Assembly: GCF_046630445.1 (NCBI RefSeq)
Contig: NC_092335.1
Location: 315,008,501 to 315,072,500, forward strand
Direction: 5' to 3'
Source: Rutidosis leptorrhynchoides
Lineage: Eukaryota > Streptophyta > Magnoliopsida > Asterales > Asteraceae
DNA length: 64,000 nt
In this document: positions 60,476 through 64,000 of the stretch, piece by piece
Numbering within the stretch: position 1 is the stretch's first letter
How the letters are laid out: every line of letters begins with the position of its first letter
Program-made: the position numbers and the translations under genes
The notes under the pieces: model-generated
Seen by the model: only the letters and a program-made list of their open reading frames with translations
Databases searched by the model: none
Told to the model about the DNA's origin: nothing

Positions 60476-62446
60476 TGTGTTGAGTGCGTTCTAGAGTGAG
60501 TTCTCTAGTGTATGAGAACTTGGACGTGCGAAAATTGTCAAGGCCATCCTTGATGGACGGTCAAAACGAAGGTTCACATGGTAATGGTGAACGAGTTATG
60601 AGTTAAGCGAGATCGCATGTCGGTTGCGTTACCGAAGAGGTTGCGGGAAATTTCATCACCATGTGCGTGGTGCGGATGACCCAAATAGATTGTCGGTTGA
60701 CGACGGTACTCTAAGTCGTGAATTAGAGTGTGACAAGAAATCGTGGAGGTTTGTTGTGTGGATAGAACGTCGTGTGATAAGGAAGTGAGACTGATGGGAT
60801 GCAATGGAGGTATCGAAGGGTCCAAGTTTATATGGATATGTATGCATAGGATGGGTGCGGTTGGGGTAGAGTGATCCTTATGCTTCGGGGTTCACTTTAC
60901 ATGTGTGTGGGAGAATGGACCCCGTGAGTCTCAGGTCCACTAAGCACGTTTGTGCGTTTTGAGTTACCACCCTTAGGGTAGTGAATCGCGTGTGTTTTCG
61001 AGTTCACATTGGCGTGAGTAAGCCAACCCCGTTAATGTTGTTGAGGTGATTTAGGATGTGAATCGCGTGTGGTTTCGGATTCACAATGTCGCGTGTGATT
61101 TTGGGCATCCCCATTGTTGTTGTTATGGCTTAGGGTAGTAAATCTCGTGTGGTTTCGGATTCACTAGGGCCCGTGTGGTTTTGGCCAACCCTATTGTCGT
61201 ATGGATTAGGGTAGTGAATCGCGTGTGGTTTCGGATTCACTAGGGCGCGTGTGGTTTCAGCTAACCCCCATTGTAGTTGAGTTGAAGGTGGCGAATCGCG
61301 TGTGGTTTCGGATTCACTATGGCGCGTGTGATTTCGACCAACCTTCGTGTGTTTAAGGTTAAGGGGTTAACCATGTTAAAATTTTGTGTGTGTGTGTGTG
61401 TATATATATATATACATATATATTGTTGTGTTGTAGCTAAGCCTGCAGATTTGACATGGTGATACGTAGCGTATAGCTTGCTTAGTTATACGTGGGCATG
61501 GTATGCGTTTATTACTTGTGTTGGTGATACATATTCATTTTATGCATATGTATGGATATAACATGTTTTACCCTCTCGTTGTTTATATTTTTATAGATTC
61601 GCAAGGTGGAGGCTGCAAGGATTAGTACGGGAACTAGTGTATTACCGCGTGATGCTTTAGAAGACTTTGCTTATCGATTTGACTTAGGATTGGGTAGTGC
61701 ATTCCCAATCACCATGCTCGGTCTTTTGTTGGAATTTAAACGCTTTGGATCGAAAGTGTCTTTTGATTATGTTAAACGGGTCTTGGTAAACCATGGGTTG
61801 TTATGCCCATTTTGACATTTGGATTTATGTATTGAATAAATTAAAGATGTTCAAAATTTTCGGGTATTGGAAGTGTTTTGAAAACATAAATTATGGTGCT
61901 GTGTTATTAATATTATTGTTATAAAAGAAAAAACAATTTCGGATTGGATTAATGGCGGGTTGGGTGATTACAGGTTTCTGTTTTGTTTTGTTTATGTTTT
62001 CTATTTTTTCGGTTGGAGGTGGTCTCCATTAGATCTGTTGTGTGTTTCTTGTGTAATCGCTGATGGTGGTGTTAACACTGGCAAGTGCTGGATGATTTAT
62101 ATTTGAATGATTTAAAGGTTCCGAATGAAGTTGGTTCTGAATGACAATAATCTATTAATTGTCATTTTGAATTAACAATGAATAATGTAAAATTACTATA
62201 TTAATGTTATTAATAATTTAAACAATGATAGTTGTTTAATAAGTAATTTTGATTAAATTTAAAGATTTTATTAAATAGAATTTATGTGTTTTTTTTTTAG
62301 AGATTCTATTAAATAGAATTTATGTGTTTAATGGTAAAGATAGTATTTTTACTTTGAATGATTCGATATTGAATAGTGAACAATTCAACCAAATATGTTA
62401 TTTATAGATCAGAAACAAACGCGTTTAATCATGAGTAATATTTGAG
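60476..62446. other. Upstream flank of the second RHF2A-like gene (unit B)
   Basis: Copy of 43590-45560 with only a few substitutions. It contains the second 78-bp minisatellite array (about 60975-61352) and the second copy of the unrecognised 69-codon frame (61606-61815). Confidence 0.75.
60975..61352. repeat. Minisatellite, 76-80-bp unit, five copies (unit B)
   Basis: Same five copies in the same order as 44089-44466. I see a single base difference, in the first copy (cattggcgtg against cattgacgtg). Confidence 0.85.
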
Positions 62447-62663
62447 CTTTTATACATATCAAATTGTGGCGTCCCCTTGACCGAATAATTATTACGTTTA
62501 GTTTATCTGAGCAGTATCGAGTGGGAAATTTACCGTTTTATAAATATGTGGAAAGGCATGAAACACACAACGCGTACTTTTGGAATAATATTGAAATCTT
62601 GAAGACGGAAAGAAAAGTTGAAAAGGGTAGTTTAGAATTTGTCTTCTTCCCCCTCTTTCTCTT

Positions 62664-63406
62664 CTCTCTATATCTATAGTAAAACATTTGTTCCTGTTTT
62701 AAACAAAAATAAAATAAAATAAAATTATTTATTCCTATCAATTGCTTCGGCTTCATCAATCGATTATCTCACCACAATCTCCATCGATCGATCACTTCAA
62801 CTCCGGTAACTTTTTTTTTTTTTTGTCTCGAGATTAAATTTTATTACTTCTTACCGTTTTAATTTGAACGTTACTTGTTTTTGTATTTCTTTGATTTAAT
62901 TTTCATTCCGTTTGAATTCTTTTATTTCAAGTAGTTAAATCGGAAGCTCTGTTAATTATTGTTCTTTGAAACTTTCAACTCTTGATGTTTGACTAATAAT
63001 AATCAAATGTATAATCAGCAAATAGTCAAATAGGTATCATCCTTAAGTTGTATAATCGCAATCAGGAAATCAAATCTTGCAAATTTTTTTTTTTTTTTTT
63101 TTTTTTTTTGTTTAAAAAATACTCCATATAATCTCTTTTTAAGCCTTAAGTCTGATTAAAATTAATGGTTAGCAGATTATGATTAGGGCAGTGGAAAATC
63201 ATTTTAAATTACTAGTATGTTAAACAAAAGTTGTACAAGTATTGTTAATGCCAAGATATCATAAATATCAAGATATTATTATTTTAAATAATTTACATGT
63301 GGATTCTCATTACTTATAACATCTAGTGTATATACATATTACATTACATATTTGAATAATAATGCAGGCTAAACTAGCTTTATAATTGAAGGTTTTCGTT
63401 TCGAGA
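62664..63406 (+). promoter_or_regulatory. Putative core promoter, 5' UTR and 5' UTR intron (unit B)
   Basis: Same layout as in unit A: TATA-like tatatctata at about 62669-62678, UTR exon end at 62805, intron to 63367 (atgcag), ATG at 63407. The intronic T run is longer here. Otherwise the regulatory sequence is nearly identical to unit A, so equal regulation would be expected unless N1 or local chromatin changes it. Confidence 0.45.
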
Positions 63407-64000
63407 ATGGAGGACAGTATTAAATGTGAGGACCATTTGATATCAGCTGCAGCTTTTGTCGAAGGTGGAGTTCAGGATGCTTGTGATGATGCGTGTAGCA
63501 TATGCCTTGAAGCATTTTCTGAAAATGATCCGCCTACGGTACATAATTTTGGGACTGCACTATTTCAATAAATAACTTTTTTCGTTTAGCAAGTAGTTAT
63601 ATACAGTATTTATTTTTTGCTGCAGGTTACGGGTTGCAAGCATGACTTTCATCTTCAATGCATTCTTGAATGGTATTCTAAGTTTGCACTATAATTTACC
63701 TTTAAAGTTAGAAAACTTTAATACGATGCTTAAAGCTTGATCGAAATTGAGATTACTACATCCCCCTTTTTGATGATAATATATAGCTATGGTATATGTA
63801 TCCTTTGTTGTCCATTATATTATTGTATAAACTTGTGTATCCTAATCCAGGCTTCCATAGCTCCAATTGTTAATCTTGACTTGGTGTCAACTACAGAGTT
63901 ACTTAAATTTTAACCTTTTCAGATTAATACTCTTATTGCTTCACATGGTTCCATATAGGTGCCTAAGTAATGTCCATTAGGAATTTAGGATTACAGACTA
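63407..64000 (+). CDS. RHF2A: RING-H2 E3 ubiquitin ligase, RHF2A-like, second copy, cut by the window end
   Basis: Exons 63407-63538 and 63626-63672 are visible, with the following intron running to the window edge. The 60 residues encoded so far are identical to those of unit A, including the first RING ligands (C30, C33, C48, H50, H53, C56). Splice borders are intact. Nothing visible disables this copy. Whether exons 3-8 are present depends on sequence to the right of 64000. It lies about 3.3 kb downstream of the N1 element. Confidence 0.8.

Overview
This is nuclear DNA from a flowering plant. It is AT-rich and full of nested LTR retrotransposons, MITEs and microsatellites, and it holds one recognisable host gene. 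The gene matches the RHF2A-type RING-H2 ubiquitin ligases of plants exon by exon. The 3-4 kb LTRs of the Ty3/gypsy elements look like those of the daisy family (Asteraceae), but that placement is an inference from memory of such repeats.

Layout. Positions 1-43589 are a stack of retroelements, mostly on the minus strand. The oldest layer is a gypsy element (G1): leader at 17839-19229 and a long 5' LTR split into 19230-20108 and 40259-43589. Left of its leader is a short LTR fragment of another element (G2, 17713-17838). A Tekay-like chromovirus (G3) enters from the left edge and ends at 17712. G3 is itself split by a 9.8-kb Athila-like element (223-10024) that keeps a whole gag-protease frame but has no pol. 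A second gypsy element (G4, 20109-40253, target-site duplication gatac) sits in the LTR of G1. A Ty1/copia element (28534-36651) sits in G4, preceded by a truncated piece of a second copia copy (27453-28533).

From about 39976 the sequence is a tandem segmental duplication. Unit A runs from about 39976 to 54588 (14.6 kb). It holds the end of the G4 LTR, the rest of the G1 LTR, a 78-bp minisatellite and the complete RHF2A-like gene. Unit B starts at about 54589 and continues past the window end, repeating the same order through exon 2 of a second RHF2A-like copy. The units differ at only a handful of bases outside microsatellites. Unit B alone carries a 2.26-kb LTR element with identical LTRs (57884-60138) and an unfamiliar 289-residue reading frame. 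The junction lies in a TG/TA microsatellite.

The introns of unit A's gene hold further elements: a Helitron-like element in intron 5, and a Stowaway MITE inside a hAT-type MITE in the last intron or 3' region.

Order of events from nesting: G1, then G4, then the segmental duplication, then the 57884 element. The copia insertion also came after G4. No rRNA, tRNA or CRISPR feature was found. Splice sites are read by eye.
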